DNA of 64,000 nucleotides. Origin: Haloplanus ruber. Lineage in GTDB: Archaea > Halobacteriota > Halobacteria > Halobacteriales > Haloferacaceae. The DNA lies in assembly GCF_024494725.1 (NCBI RefSeq), contig NZ_JANHDK010000001.1:992001-1056000 (forward strand), in the 5' to 3' direction. Under the pieces are notes generated by a model, which worked only from the letters and a program-made list of their open reading frames with translations, made no database searches and was not told the origin of the DNA. A program made the translations under genes and the position numbers. Each line of letters begins with the position of its first letter. Positions within the stretch are counted from its first letter, which is position 1. Shown here piece after piece: positions 33,093 to 41,745 of this stretch.

Positions 33093-33584
33093 GTGTCCCG
33101 GCAGTCGACGCGGCCCTCCGCACGCCGGCAGGTGGCCCTGATCGTCGGCGCGTTCACCGCCGTCGGCGTCGCCCTCGGTATCGTCGGCTTCGTCGGCACC
33201 GACTGGGTGCGGACGCAGTTCGTCACGGCGGCAACCGGGTCCGATCCCGCGACGTTTGGCCCCGTGTTCGTCGCGCTCTCGGTGTTGCAGACCACGATGA
33301 CGCTGTTTTTCGCCGGTCCTATCCTCGCCGCGACGCTCGGGCTGCTCGTCGGGTCGCGATTCGTCAATCACGGCACGGCCGGCGCCGTCGCCGCCGCCGG
33401 GTCGCTCGTCGGCTTCTTCGTGTTGGCCGGAGCGGGCCTCGCGGGGCTTGCCCTCGTCTCGGGGCCGGGAACCGACCAGACGTACTCGCTCGTTGGCGCC
33501 GTCGGTCCGCTCTTGCTTTCCGGGGCCACCACGGCGGCCACGGGCGGCGTGGCGGGACTGCTGGGCTCTCGGATCGTTCGGTGA
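33093..33584 (+). CDS. Membrane protein following the lipoprotein (163 residues)
   Basis: 163 residues, four hydrophobic helices (about 14-32, 55-79, 87-115 and 131-156), otherwise short loops. The GTG at 33093 begins one base after the lipoprotein stop, so the two genes are translationally coupled. The sequence is Ala/Gly/Val-rich without polar residues suggesting transport or catalysis. I do not recognise the family; a membrane anchor or partner for the lipoprotein is an inference from position. Confidence 0.72.
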   Translation: MSRQSTRPSARRQVALIVGAFTAVGVALGIVGFVGTDWVRTQFVTAATGSDPATFGPVFVALSVLQTTMTLFFAGPILAATLGLLVGSRFVNHGTAGAVAAAGSLVGFFVLAGAGLAGLALVSGPGTDQTYSLVGAVGPLLLSGATTAATGGVAGLLGSRIVR

Positions 33585-33624
33585 GACCGGCAGACATAAC
33601 TGTCCGGTTCGCGGGGGCTTCGGT

Positions 33625-34515
33625 ATGTACGGTGAGGCCGCCGCACTCGGGGCGGGGACGATCCTGAACGCCCTCTCGACGGGCATGGGGTCGGCCTTCG
33701 CCATCGACGCGGAGACGACCGCCCGGGTCGAACTCGACGGCTCCGGGAGCGTCAGCGGCGAGATTGCGGGGGCGCCGGACGCCGACACCCGCCTGATTCG
33801 TCGTGCGGTCGAACGCGTCGTCGAGCGATTCGGCGACGGGGAGGGCGGACACGTCCGCACCGAGAGCGAGGTGCCGATGGCCGCGGGGCTGAAGAGTTCG
33901 AGCGCCGCCGCGAACGCGACGGTGCTGGCGACGCTGTCGGCGCTGGAGGTGCCCGTCGCGGGCGCGGTGGCCGGCGAGGATACGGCGGCCGCCACGCTCG
34001 ACCGTGAGGAGGCCTGCCGTATCGGCGTCCGGGCCGCCCGCGACGCCGGCGTCACCGTCACCGGCGCGTTCGACGACGCGAGCGCGAGTATGCTCGGCGG
34101 CGTCACCGTCACCGACAACGACGCGGACGATTTGCTCGCCCACGAGGCCATCGAGTGGGACGCCCTCGTGTGGACGCCGGCGGAGCGAGCCTTCAGTGCC
34201 GACGCCGACGCGGAACGATGCGCGCGGGTGGCGCCGATGGCCCGCCTCGTCGCCGATCTGGCCCTCGATGGGAACTACGGCGCGGCGATGACGGTCAACG
34301 GGCTGGCGTTCTCGGCCGCCCTAGAGTTCCCGACGGAACCGGCGGTCGAGGCGATGCCCCACGCCGCGGGCGTCTCGCTCTCGGGGACGGGACCGAGCGT
34401 CGTCGCCGTGGGCGAGCGCGAGACACTGGCAGCGGTGCGCGAACACTGGGATCAACGGACGGGAGACACATGGATGACCACGACACGAACGGATGGCGCA
34501 CGGGTGATCGAATGA
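33625..34515 (+). CDS. aroK: Shikimate kinase, archaeal GHMP type
   Basis: 296 residues of the GHMP kinase superfamily, unrelated to bacterial AroK, used by archaea to phosphorylate shikimate. The ATP loop PMAAGLKSSSAAANA lies near residues 89-103, the N-terminus begins with AAALGAGTILNALSTGMGSA, and SLSGTGPSVVAVG is the C-terminal GHMP motif. It makes shikimate 3-phosphate in the aromatic amino-acid pathway. The next gene is chorismate mutase, overlapping by 4 bases, which supports the role. Confidence 0.95.
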   Translation: MYGEAAALGAGTILNALSTGMGSAFAIDAETTARVELDGSGSVSGEIAGAPDADTRLIRRAVERVVERFGDGEGGHVRTESEVPMAAGLKSSSAAANATVLATLSALEVPVAGAVAGEDTAAATLDREEACRIGVRAARDAGVTVTGAFDDASASMLGGVTVTDNDADDLLAHEAIEWDALVWTPAERAFSADADAERCARVAPMARLVADLALDGNYGAAMTVNGLAFSAALEFPTEPAVEAMPHAAGVSLSGTGPSVVAVGERETLAAVREHWDQRTGDTWMTTTRTDGARVIE

Positions 34516-34799
34516 ACGACGTGACCGAGGACATGTCGCTCTCGGAACTCCGCGAGGAGATCGAGGAGATCGACCGCGAACTCGTCGAACTCATCGCTCG
34601 CCGGACCTACGTCGCGGGCACAGTCGCCGACGTGAAAGCGGAGCGGGACCTCCCGACGACCGACGAGTCACAGGAGGCCCGCGTGATGGATCGGGCGGGC
34701 GAGAACGCCGAACACTTCGACGTCGACGCGAACCTCGTGAAGGCCATCTTCCGCCTGCTCATCGAGTTGAACAAGGTGGAGCAGCGGGAGAGTCGCTGA
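34512..34799 (+). CDS. Chorismate mutase (AroQ class)
   Basis: 95 residues, all helical. The substrate-binding blocks are LREEIEEIDRELVELIARR near the N-terminus, VADVKAERDLP and the C-terminal IFRLLIELNKVEQ, as in AroQ-class mutases. It converts chorismate to prephenate for phenylalanine and tyrosine. It overlaps shikimate kinase as ATGA. The following prephenate step (tyrA) lies about 4 kb downstream on the other strand. Confidence 0.95.
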   Translation: MNDVTEDMSLSELREEIEEIDRELVELIARRTYVAGTVADVKAERDLPTTDESQEARVMDRAGENAEHFDVDANLVKAIFRLLIELNKVEQRESR

Positions 34800-35085
34800 G
34801 GGTTGCGGTTCGGGCCGCATTGCGGGCGGTCGTCAGTCGTTGCTCGGGTCGAGCTAATCTCCCGAAGCGTCGATGTCCTCGTCGTCGCTGAGGCGTGGCC
34901 ACGCCGCACGCCCTCGTAGTCGACACGTGCCGAGAGAGTTCGATCCGCAGAACGCTGTCGTTCCGCACCCCGTCCGTACGCAGGAACGTGCCGCCGGCTC
35001 TGTCCGTCGACCTCCGCCACCATGCCCGGCAGTCGAATCGCACGAGAGGCATCGTTTCACCGCTGTCGAGTCACAGCCACCCGCC
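34800..35085. other. Intergenic stretch, no confident gene
   Basis: 286 bases between chorismate mutase and the convergent carbonic anhydrase. Minus-strand frames of about 68-97 residues exist, and one ends in an acidic tail (PRLSDDEDIDASGD) at 34854, which looks haloarchaeal. The rest of each frame is basic and cysteine-rich, and no single frame is convincing. It may be a decayed small gene or plain spacer. Confidence 0.35.
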
Positions 35086-35766
35086 TCAGTACGTCCACAG
35101 CCGTTCGATCCGGTCCTCGATAGCGGGGTGACTCGCTCGCAGCGTCGCGGGGTCGTGCTCGCCGTCGACGTTGATGACGTGAACCTCGCCCCGCCGGCCC
35201 GAGTAGACGTCCTGAAAGTCGTAGACGACGCCGATCACGTCGACGGCGGACGGAACGTCGTCGCTCCCGACGAGGGCGTCGACCTGCCGGTCGACGTTGT
35301 ACTCGACGAGGCGGTCGATTGCCGCCGCCCGCGTCAGATCGTCGGGAAGCGCGTCGATGCCCGGCGACAGATGCGGAGTCAGGAGGTCGAGACAGCGCTC
35401 GATTCCCGGCGGTTCGTCGACGCCGTCGGTCAGGTCGGCGTGGGCCGCTGTCACGGCCCCACAGCCCGTGTGTCCCACGACGACGACGGTTTCGGTCCCC
35501 GTGTGGGCGATGGGATAGAGGACGTCCCCAGAGACCACCTCGCCCGCGTGGGTGTGCTCGACGACGCGGTTGCCGATGTTACCGCAGGTAAAGAGCTGCC
35601 CCGGGCGGTCGTTGCCCCAGATGTGGTCTTGGAGGACCCGGGAGTCGGAACAGCAGACGGTGACGACCGGGGGGCGCTGGGCGTCCTGGACGTCGTCGAA
35701 CCGACCGTCGAACGCGGTGGCGTGTTCCAGGTTTCGGTGTAAGAGGTCGACGAAGGCGTCGTCCAT
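35086..35766 (-). CDS. Beta-class carbonic anhydrase
   Basis: 226 residues. The zinc ligands are C39 (CCSDSR), H99 and C102 (GHTGCGAV), with the D41-R43 dyad, as in beta carbonic anhydrases. It interconverts CO2 and bicarbonate in the cytoplasm, supplying carboxylases or pH balance. The length and full zinc set indicate an active enzyme. It stands alone on the minus strand, 43 bases from surE. Confidence 0.93.
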   Translation of the reverse strand: MDDAFVDLLHRNLEHATAFDGRFDDVQDAQRPPVVTVCCSDSRVLQDHIWGNDRPGQLFTCGNIGNRVVEHTHAGEVVSGDVLYPIAHTGTETVVVVGHTGCGAVTAAHADLTDGVDEPPGIERCLDLLTPHLSPGIDALPDDLTRAAAIDRLVEYNVDRQVDALVGSDDVPSAVDVIGVVYDFQDVYSGRRGEVHVINVDGEHDPATLRASHPAIEDRIERLWTY

Positions 35767-35809
35767 CGGCCGTCGGTTGCGAGCGGGCGATCAAAGGTGT
35801 TGGCGTCGG

Positions 35810-36595
35810 TCAGTGATAGGTTTCCGCGAGGGCATCGAGCGCCTCGTGGTGCTCGGAGGTGTGTGGCGCGGTGAGCGGCGAGACGCTGACGCGCCCTTCG
35901 ACGATGGCCCGCCGGTCGGTCCCTTGCGGGTCGGGGAGGGTTCCCTCGCGCATCCGCGCCCAGACGTTATCGGTGAGGCCGATCCGGTCGCCGTCGCGTT
36001 CGGCGCGCATATCGTAGAGCGTCGACGGCTCGGTGATCTCGATGGGTGCGAGGTCGTCGCCGGGTTCGTGGATCGGGACGTTGACGTTCAGGTAATCGGC
36101 CTGCTCGAAGACGCCGGCGCCGACGGCGTGATCGACGAGATACCGCGTCGCCTCGGCGGCGTTGCGGTAGTGGTGTGTCTCGTCGGCGGCGTGTTGCCAC
36201 TCGCCGTCCGCCCCAGGGACGTACAGCGAGACGGCGATGGCCGGCACGTCGAAGAAGGCGGCCTCGACGGCGGCGCTGACGGTGCCCGAGCGCCCGAGGA
36301 CGTACGCCCCGAGGTTGGCGCCGCGGTTACAGCCCGCAATCACCATGTCGACGTCGGGACAGAGCGCCTCGAGTCCGACGACGGTGCAGTCGGCGGGCGT
36401 CCCATGGATGGCGTATCCGAGGTCGTGTTCCTCGACGTCCACCTCGCGGGACATGGCCCGCCCGACAGCGCTCTGGTCGCCTTTCGGGGCGACAGCCGTC
36501 ACCTCGGTGAACGCCGAGAGCGCGTCGTAGAGGGCACGGAACCCGACGGAGTCGATACCGTCGTCGTTCGTCAAGAGTACGTGTGGCTCGTCCAT
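35810..36595 (-). CDS. surE: 5'/3'-nucleotidase SurE
   Basis: 261 residues. The SurE metal site LLTNDDG is at the N-terminus, followed by VAPKGDQSAVGRAM and the nucleotide block AGCNRGANLGAYVLGRSGTVSAA. SurE removes phosphate from nucleoside monophosphates. The ATG at 36595 is used; an in-frame GTG at 36601 adds only two residues. It stands alone. Confidence 0.94.
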   Translation of the reverse strand: MDEPHVLLTNDDGIDSVGFRALYDALSAFTEVTAVAPKGDQSAVGRAMSREVDVEEHDLGYAIHGTPADCTVVGLEALCPDVDMVIAGCNRGANLGAYVLGRSGTVSAAVEAAFFDVPAIAVSLYVPGADGEWQHAADETHHYRNAAEATRYLVDHAVGAGVFEQADYLNVNVPIHEPGDDLAPIEITEPSTLYDMRAERDGDRIGLTDNVWARMREGTLPDPQGTDRRAIVEGRVSVSPLTAPHTSEHHEALDALAETYH

Positions 36596-36675
36596 GCCCA
36601 CACTTCGGGAGGCCGACGAGTTAGGCGCTCCGGCTGATCGGCGGCCGACGGCGGCACGGGGTGCGAGCGTCTACG

Positions 36676-38070
36676 TCACGCCACCAGGTCGACGACGGCC
36701 TCGCCGTCGACGACGAGATTGTACGCCCCCTCGTCGTCGTTCCAGAGCGCGAGGGCGTTCTCGAACCGGATGACGGCCCCGTAATCGGCCTCTCGGAGCG
36801 TGCGGTTCAGCCCCGACTCCCGCGTCAACACCGCGTAGTGTTCGAGGCGTTCGCTCCCGTCGCCAATCTTGAACAGGGGGTTGCCCTCGTCGGCGAGGTT
36901 CCGGCTGAGTTTCACCGCCAGCAGGTCGATCCGTTCGGTGACGTGTCGCTCCATGTCAGCCATCCGGGCGTGGCGGGCGGCGTCAGCACGGACACCCACC
37001 CGGCGCTGTCCGTCCGGCCGGAAGAGCGTATAGGAGAACTTCACCGTCTCGTTGGTGAACGTGCCGGGATCGGTGCCGGCGTCGTCGAGGCGTCGCTGCG
37101 GGTGAGGCGCCTCGACCGGCGGGCGTTCGTCGAACGACCAGCCACGATCCGACGGCGTCGCGCCGGGCCACAGCCGAAGCGTGGGAGCGTAGACGCTCAC
37201 GTCCCGGTCGGCCGCGACGGTGCGCTCAACCTGTCGAAGGCCGGTACTGGTTTCGAGGTCGGCCGGCGAGAGCGCGACGAGGGTGCCGTCGTCGGCGAGG
37301 GCGTCCAGACAGCGGTCGACGGCGGCGACAGGGTCGTCGAGTTCGCTCAGAACGTTCGCCGCGAGGATCAGGTCGTAGGGGGCGTCTCCGAACCCGAAGT
37401 CCTCGACCCGGTCGCGGTGGATCGTCGGCCGGACGTTGCGCCGTGTCCCGTCGAGCAGGCTGTCGAGGACGTCGGCGGCCGCGCTCGGCTCGACGGCGTG
37501 GTAGTCGACGACGGCGTCGTCGGGGAGATACTCGAAGAGGCCAAGCGCCGGGCCGCCGACGCCGGCGCCGACGTCGAGGACGCGGAGGCGACGCGGGAGC
37601 AAGGAGCGCTCGACCAGGTCGTCGAGCGGGTAGCCGACGGCGGCGTAGTAGTCGGGGAGATGATAGAGGGCGTAGCCGAGCGCCACCTCGTCGTCGTACT
37701 CGACGGGGTTGCCACGGTAGTAGTCGTCTTTCAGCCGCCGGATCACCTCGCGCAGGCGGTCACCGGTCTCGCCGCGGTGCCAGTTCGCGCCGTAGCGGGC
37801 GACCAGCAACTCCTCGACGGTCTCGACGTGCCGGTCGGGGAGACGGGTCGGCGCCCAGTCGGTCGCCGGGACGGGTTCCGCGGCGGCGGGAACGAAGGTG
37901 CCGTCCGCACGCTCGAAGAGTCCGAGGTCGTATGCCTCCTCGCGGAGCACGCGGCGAACAGCCGCCGGATGCGGCCGGCCGTCGATGTAGTCGGCGATTT
38001 CGTCGGGGTCGACCGGTCGCACCTGCCGGAGGTACTTCGCGTTCGAGCGGACGGACTCGCGGTCGATCAT
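36676..38070 (-). CDS. Rsm22-like methyltransferase
   Basis: 464 residues. The S-adenosylmethionine site is LRVLDVGAGVGG near residue 162-173, with acidic VEPS, ANVLSELD and a strand LVALSPADLET. The helical N-terminal extension, and a C-terminal region in which cysteines are absent, suggest the Rsm22 / mitochondrial small-subunit methyltransferase family, thought to act in ribosome assembly. It overlaps the prephenate dehydrogenase gene by 4 bases, an unexplained pairing. Substrate unproven. Confidence 0.83.
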   Translation of the reverse strand: MIDRESVRSNAKYLRQVRPVDPDEIADYIDGRPHPAAVRRVLREEAYDLGLFERADGTFVPAAAEPVPATDWAPTRLPDRHVETVEELLVARYGANWHRGETGDRLREVIRRLKDDYYRGNPVEYDDEVALGYALYHLPDYYAAVGYPLDDLVERSLLPRRLRVLDVGAGVGGPALGLFEYLPDDAVVDYHAVEPSAAADVLDSLLDGTRRNVRPTIHRDRVEDFGFGDAPYDLILAANVLSELDDPVAAVDRCLDALADDGTLVALSPADLETSTGLRQVERTVAADRDVSVYAPTLRLWPGATPSDRGWSFDERPPVEAPHPQRRLDDAGTDPGTFTNETVKFSYTLFRPDGQRRVGVRADAARHARMADMERHVTERIDLLAVKLSRNLADEGNPLFKIGDGSERLEHYAVLTRESGLNRTLREADYGAVIRFENALALWNDDEGAYNLVVDGEAVVDLVA

Positions 38071-38798
38071 TCGCCGGCCTCACGGTAGAGGTCCTCGAAG
38101 GTCTCGCCCTCGGCGTCGGCGACCCGTCGGGCGGCCCTCGCGACGGCGTCGGCGCCGTCGAACGTCTCCTGAATCTCACGGTACACGCGCGGGGTGCCGC
38201 CGGTGACCGCCGTCACGAGGTCGTCCATCGCGGCGGAGACGGGGGTGGCGAACTCCTCGCGCACGTCGGCGGCGGCGAGGGCGTAAGCGAGGACGGCGGT
38301 GTGGGCGCCAGCCTGGACCGTCTCCATCGCGGCGTCGTGTTCCTCGACGGTCGTCTCGAAGGTGTGGTTGCCGGCGGCGGCCACCGTCGCCCGGATGGCG
38401 TCAGTCACGGGACCGGGGGAGTCAGCGACGACGGCCACGTTTCCGGGGGCGTTCGACGCGGCAAAGAGGGGGTGCATCGACACCCGCTCGCGGTCGGGGA
38501 GGGCCGCACGCATCGCCGTCACGGGGGCGGCCATCACGCCGGTCACGTCACACATCGCACGCTCGGCACGGGGGGCGTACCGTTCGACGGCCGCGTCGAC
38601 GGCGGAGACGGGGACCGCCAGACAGACGGCCGCGAACGTCTCGCTCGTGTCGGTCGGCACCGCCCGGACCCCCGCGCCGAGGTCGGCGGCGGCCCGTTCG
38701 GCGGCGGCGGCGTCGACGTCGGCGAGGGCGACGGGTCGGTCGACGGTCTGGGCGATCCAGCGGCCCATCTCGCCCGCGCCGACCACCAGCAGCTCCAT
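38067..38798 (-). CDS. tyrA: Prephenate dehydrogenase
   Basis: 243 residues. The Rossmann motif is VVGAGEMGRWIAQ at the N-terminus, followed by DVTGVMAAPV, the catalytic-type histidine in SMHPLFAA and TVEEHDAAMETVQAGAHTAVL. It oxidatively decarboxylates prephenate to 4-hydroxyphenylpyruvate for tyrosine. It is first in a two-gene unit with the Rsm22-like gene. A CTTTTGAT about 27 bases upstream of the ATG at 38798 is the probable TATA element. The longer upstream frame is not supported. Confidence 0.9.
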   Translation of the reverse strand: MELLVVGAGEMGRWIAQTVDRPVALADVDAAAAERAAADLGAGVRAVPTDTSETFAAVCLAVPVSAVDAAVERYAPRAERAMCDVTGVMAAPVTAMRAALPDRERVSMHPLFAASNAPGNVAVVADSPGPVTDAIRATVAAAGNHTFETTVEEHDAAMETVQAGAHTAVLAYALAAADVREEFATPVSAAMDDLVTAVTGGTPRVYREIQETFDGADAVARAARRVADAEGETFEDLYREAGE

Positions 38799-38857
38799 GC
38801 GCCGTGATTTCCCCTCACCGATCAAAAGGGGTTCGGTGCGGGCGGTCGGCGGGGCGT

Positions 38858-40027
38858 TTAGAGACCGAGTCGAAACACCCGATTGGCCAGTAGGGCGACG
38901 AGCGCCACGCCCGTTACGCCCACGAGCAAGCCGTAGGCGGCCGCCCACCCGCTCGCGTCCGAGAGGACGCCGACGGCGACACTCCCCGTCGACCCGAGCA
39001 CCATGTACGCGGTGCGAACGAGGCCGAAGGCGGCCCCACGCTCGTCGGCCTCGAACGTATCGAAGAACCGCGACTGAAGGGGCGCCCCCCACGTCATCGC
39101 GACGCCGACACAGACGACGGCGGGGAAGAGCGCGATCCGCGGCCCGGCGACCAGCAGGCCGTAGCCGACGACGCCGAGCGCCATCGTACCGGTAGCGGCG
39201 CTGTCGCGGCCGATCCGGTCGGAGACCCACCCGGTCGCCGGCTGGACGAGGCCGTTGACGACGAAGTAAGCCGAAAAGAGGAGGCCCGCGGTCGTCTCGG
39301 GCAGGTCACGAAAGGTAACGAGGAAGGTCGGAAGAAAGGAGGCGGTCGCCTGCCAGGAGAAGGCACCGAGACAAGCCACGAGCGTCGTGAACGCGATGGG
39401 TGGGCGAGAGAGGACGGCGATCAGCGGTCGGATCGCCATCCGGTCGCGCATCGCCTCGTCGGGACGCTCGGGAGGCGTCCGCTTGACCCGCCAGGCGAAG
39501 GCGACGAACGCCGGGAGCGCAACGGCGGCGCCGACGGCGATGGCGGCCCGCCAGCCGAAGCGGACGGCGACGGCGGTAGCGACGACGGGTGCAACGAGCC
39601 CCGCCAGTGGCCCGCCGGCGACGTGGACGCCGATGGCCCGGCCGATGTCGTCGAACTCCTTTGTGAGAAGCGAGGTGGCGACGCTGTAGTGGAGGCCGGC
39701 GCCGGCACCGAGCGCAACGGTCAGGACGGCGAAGACGGCGAAGGTCGGGGCGAGCGAAAGCGAGAGGCTAGCGGCGGCGGTGATCCCGACCGCCGCGAGG
39801 ATGACCCGGCGCTCGCCAAAGCGGTCGCCGAGGATCCCCGACGGGAACTGTGTGAGGGCGTAGGCGGCCCACATGCCCGAGAGCGCGAGACCGACCGCAC
39901 CGGTCGAGACGTCGAAGTGCCCGGTTACGTCCGGGACGACCGGACTGATGACCAGTCGCGCCAGCATCGTCGACGCGAAGGCGAGCGTACAGAGCGCGAG
40001 GACAGTGTGGCGATACCGCCAGTGCAC
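38858..40027 (-). CDS. MFS transporter
   Basis: 389 residues with twelve predicted helices. The loop 2-3 signature GILGDRFGERRVIL is intact, and the mirrored GWVSDRIGRDSA follows helix 8, both marks of the major facilitator superfamily. The substrate (efflux of small molecules or uptake of an organic anion) is not readable. The start is GTG at 40027; no upstream ATG fits the frame. It follows the peptidase gene on the same strand after 37 bases. Confidence 0.9.
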   Translation of the reverse strand: MHWRYRHTVLALCTLAFASTMLARLVISPVVPDVTGHFDVSTGAVGLALSGMWAAYALTQFPSGILGDRFGERRVILAAVGITAAASLSLSLAPTFAVFAVLTVALGAGAGLHYSVATSLLTKEFDDIGRAIGVHVAGGPLAGLVAPVVATAVAVRFGWRAAIAVGAAVALPAFVAFAWRVKRTPPERPDEAMRDRMAIRPLIAVLSRPPIAFTTLVACLGAFSWQATASFLPTFLVTFRDLPETTAGLLFSAYFVVNGLVQPATGWVSDRIGRDSAATGTMALGVVGYGLLVAGPRIALFPAVVCVGVAMTWGAPLQSRFFDTFEADERGAAFGLVRTAYMVLGSTGSVAVGVLSDASGWAAAYGLLVGVTGVALVALLANRVFRLGL

Positions 40028-40064
40028 ACCGGGGTTGGACTCACCGCAAGCAAGTGCTTTGCGA

Positions 40065-41231
40065 TCAGACGACCAGTTCGACCGGGTACTCCGTCAGGTT
40101 CTCCGCGCCCTCTGCGGTGACGACGACGAGGTCCTCGATGCGGACGCCGCCAACCTCGGGGTCGTACAGCCCCGGCTCGATGGTGATCACGTTCCCGGGT
40201 TCGAGTGCGTCGCCGTCGGGGGCGACCCGTGGCAGTTCGTGGACGTCGAGGCCGACGCCGTGGCCAGTGCTGTGGATGAAGCCCGTCTCGGTCGTGGGGT
40301 CGGTCCGGAGCGTCGGGAGGCCGGCGGCCTCGTAGACGTCGCAGGCGGCCGCGTGGACCGCCTCGCCCGTGACTCCGGGTTCGACGGCGTCAAGCGCCGC
40401 CCGCCGAGCCTCGTCGGTCACCTCGAACCACTCTCGAAGGGTGGGATCGGGCTCCCCGCGCAGGAACGTCCGTGTCATGTCCGCGTGGTAGCGCGTCTCC
40501 TTGTCTCGGGGAAAGATGTCGACGACGATTGGCTCGTCGGCACGGAGCGGGCCGGACCCCCGGTCGTGAGGGTCGGCCGCGTCGGCCCCGCAGGCGACGA
40601 TGGTCTCGTCGAGCGCACACCCCTCGTCGAGGAGCGTCCGTTCGATGGCCCGCCGGACGGCCTCGCTCGTCAACGGCTCGCCGTCGTGGTGGAGGACGCC
40701 CGAAACGACTGTCGTCGACTCGATCAGCGACTCGGCGGTCGCCATCGCCCGCTCGTTCGCCCGTTGGGCCCGGCGAACGTGCTCGATTTCGGCGTCCGTC
40801 TTGACCGCGCGGATGCGCGTCACCGCGTCGTCGCCGTCGACGCGGACGGTCACGCCGGCCTCGCGCAGGCCGTCGGCGGTGCCGAGCGGGAAGCGCGCGG
40901 GGACGAGCACCGAGTCGACCCCACGGTCGGCGAGAAAGTCGGCGACGACGGCGGCCCGCCCGGCGACGGGACCGGCCTCGCTCACCCGCTCGCGGTAGTC
41001 GTACGTGGAGAGCCGCGAGACGGTGTCGGCCCGAGCGTCGGTTCGCGCGCGGCCGTACTCCAGCCCCGAGACGAGGAGGTGGACGCCCGCGGGGGTGTAG
41101 CAGGTGAGGAAGGGGTCGGGCGCGTCGAAGCCGGAGAGATACCGCTGGGTCGAGTCGGCGCCGTCGGCGTCGACGAGGTAGCCGTCACAGTCGCCGAGGG
41201 TGGCGTCGAGCGCAGAGAGGTCCGGATCCAT
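40065..41231 (-). CDS. M24-family Xaa-Pro aminopeptidase-like protein
   Basis: 388 residues. The N-terminal creatinase-like domain is followed by the pita-bread catalytic domain. Metal ligands are visible in PIVVDIFPRDKETRYHADMTRTF, STGHGVGLDVHE, ITIEPGLYDPEVGG and GGVRIEDLV. It removes an N-terminal residue before proline, or is a diverged creatinase-type hydrolase. The ATG at 41231 begins a plausible N-terminus; the extension to 41327 does not. It is divergent from a VOC-family gene. Confidence 0.9.
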   Translation of the reverse strand: MDPDLSALDATLGDCDGYLVDADGADSTQRYLSGFDAPDPFLTCYTPAGVHLLVSGLEYGRARTDARADTVSRLSTYDYRERVSEAGPVAGRAAVVADFLADRGVDSVLVPARFPLGTADGLREAGVTVRVDGDDAVTRIRAVKTDAEIEHVRRAQRANERAMATAESLIESTTVVSGVLHHDGEPLTSEAVRRAIERTLLDEGCALDETIVACGADAADPHDRGSGPLRADEPIVVDIFPRDKETRYHADMTRTFLRGEPDPTLREWFEVTDEARRAALDAVEPGVTGEAVHAAACDVYEAAGLPTLRTDPTTETGFIHSTGHGVGLDVHELPRVAPDGDALEPGNVITIEPGLYDPEVGGVRIEDLVVVTAEGAENLTEYPVELVV

Positions 41232-41317
41232 GCCCTCCAGTCGGGGAGCAGGCGACAAATACGCTTGGTGTGGGCACCACGGCCGACAGTTATGCCCCTG
41301 GCGTCGGGACAGATGGC

Positions 41318-41743
41318 ATGGCACCACAGTCCGACGACCAGCCGACGCTGACCGGCATCGACCACTTCGTCCTCACCGTCGAGGACGTCGAGGCGACCTG
41401 CGAGTTCTACGCCGCCCTCGGCGCCGAGGTCAAAACCTTTGGCGACGGCCGGAAGGCGGTGCACTTCGGCGCACAGAAAATCAACCTCCACCCCGTCGAC
41501 AACGACGTCGACCACGTCGCCGCGTCACCGACGCCCGGCGCCGGCGACTTCTGTCTTCTGACGGAGACGCCGGTGCCGACGGTGATCGAGCGCCTGCGCG
41601 ACCGGGGAATCGACATCGTTGCCGGGCCGGTCGAGCGGACCGGTGCGGTCGGGACGCTCACGTCGGTGTACGTACGGGACCCGGACGACAACCTAGTGGA
41701 GTTCGCCAGGTACGGCGACGACGACGCGCCCGCCGAGGGGTGA
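41318..41743 (+). CDS. VOC-family (glyoxalase-like) protein
   Basis: 141 residues with one paired beta-alpha-beta-beta-beta fold. H15 (IDHFVLTV), the HLHP-like INLHPVD and the late acidic DDNLVEF are at metal-ligand positions of the vicinal oxygen chelate family. This may be a glyoxalase, a fosfomycin-type enzyme or a dioxygenase-like protein; the substrate cannot be read. It is convergent with the LysE gene, with its stop 3 bases away. Confidence 0.88.
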   Translation: MAPQSDDQPTLTGIDHFVLTVEDVEATCEFYAALGAEVKTFGDGRKAVHFGAQKINLHPVDNDVDHVAASPTPGAGDFCLLTETPVPTVIERLRDRGIDIVAGPVERTGAVGTLTSVYVRDPDDNLVEFARYGDDDAPAEG

Positions 41744-41745
41744 GA

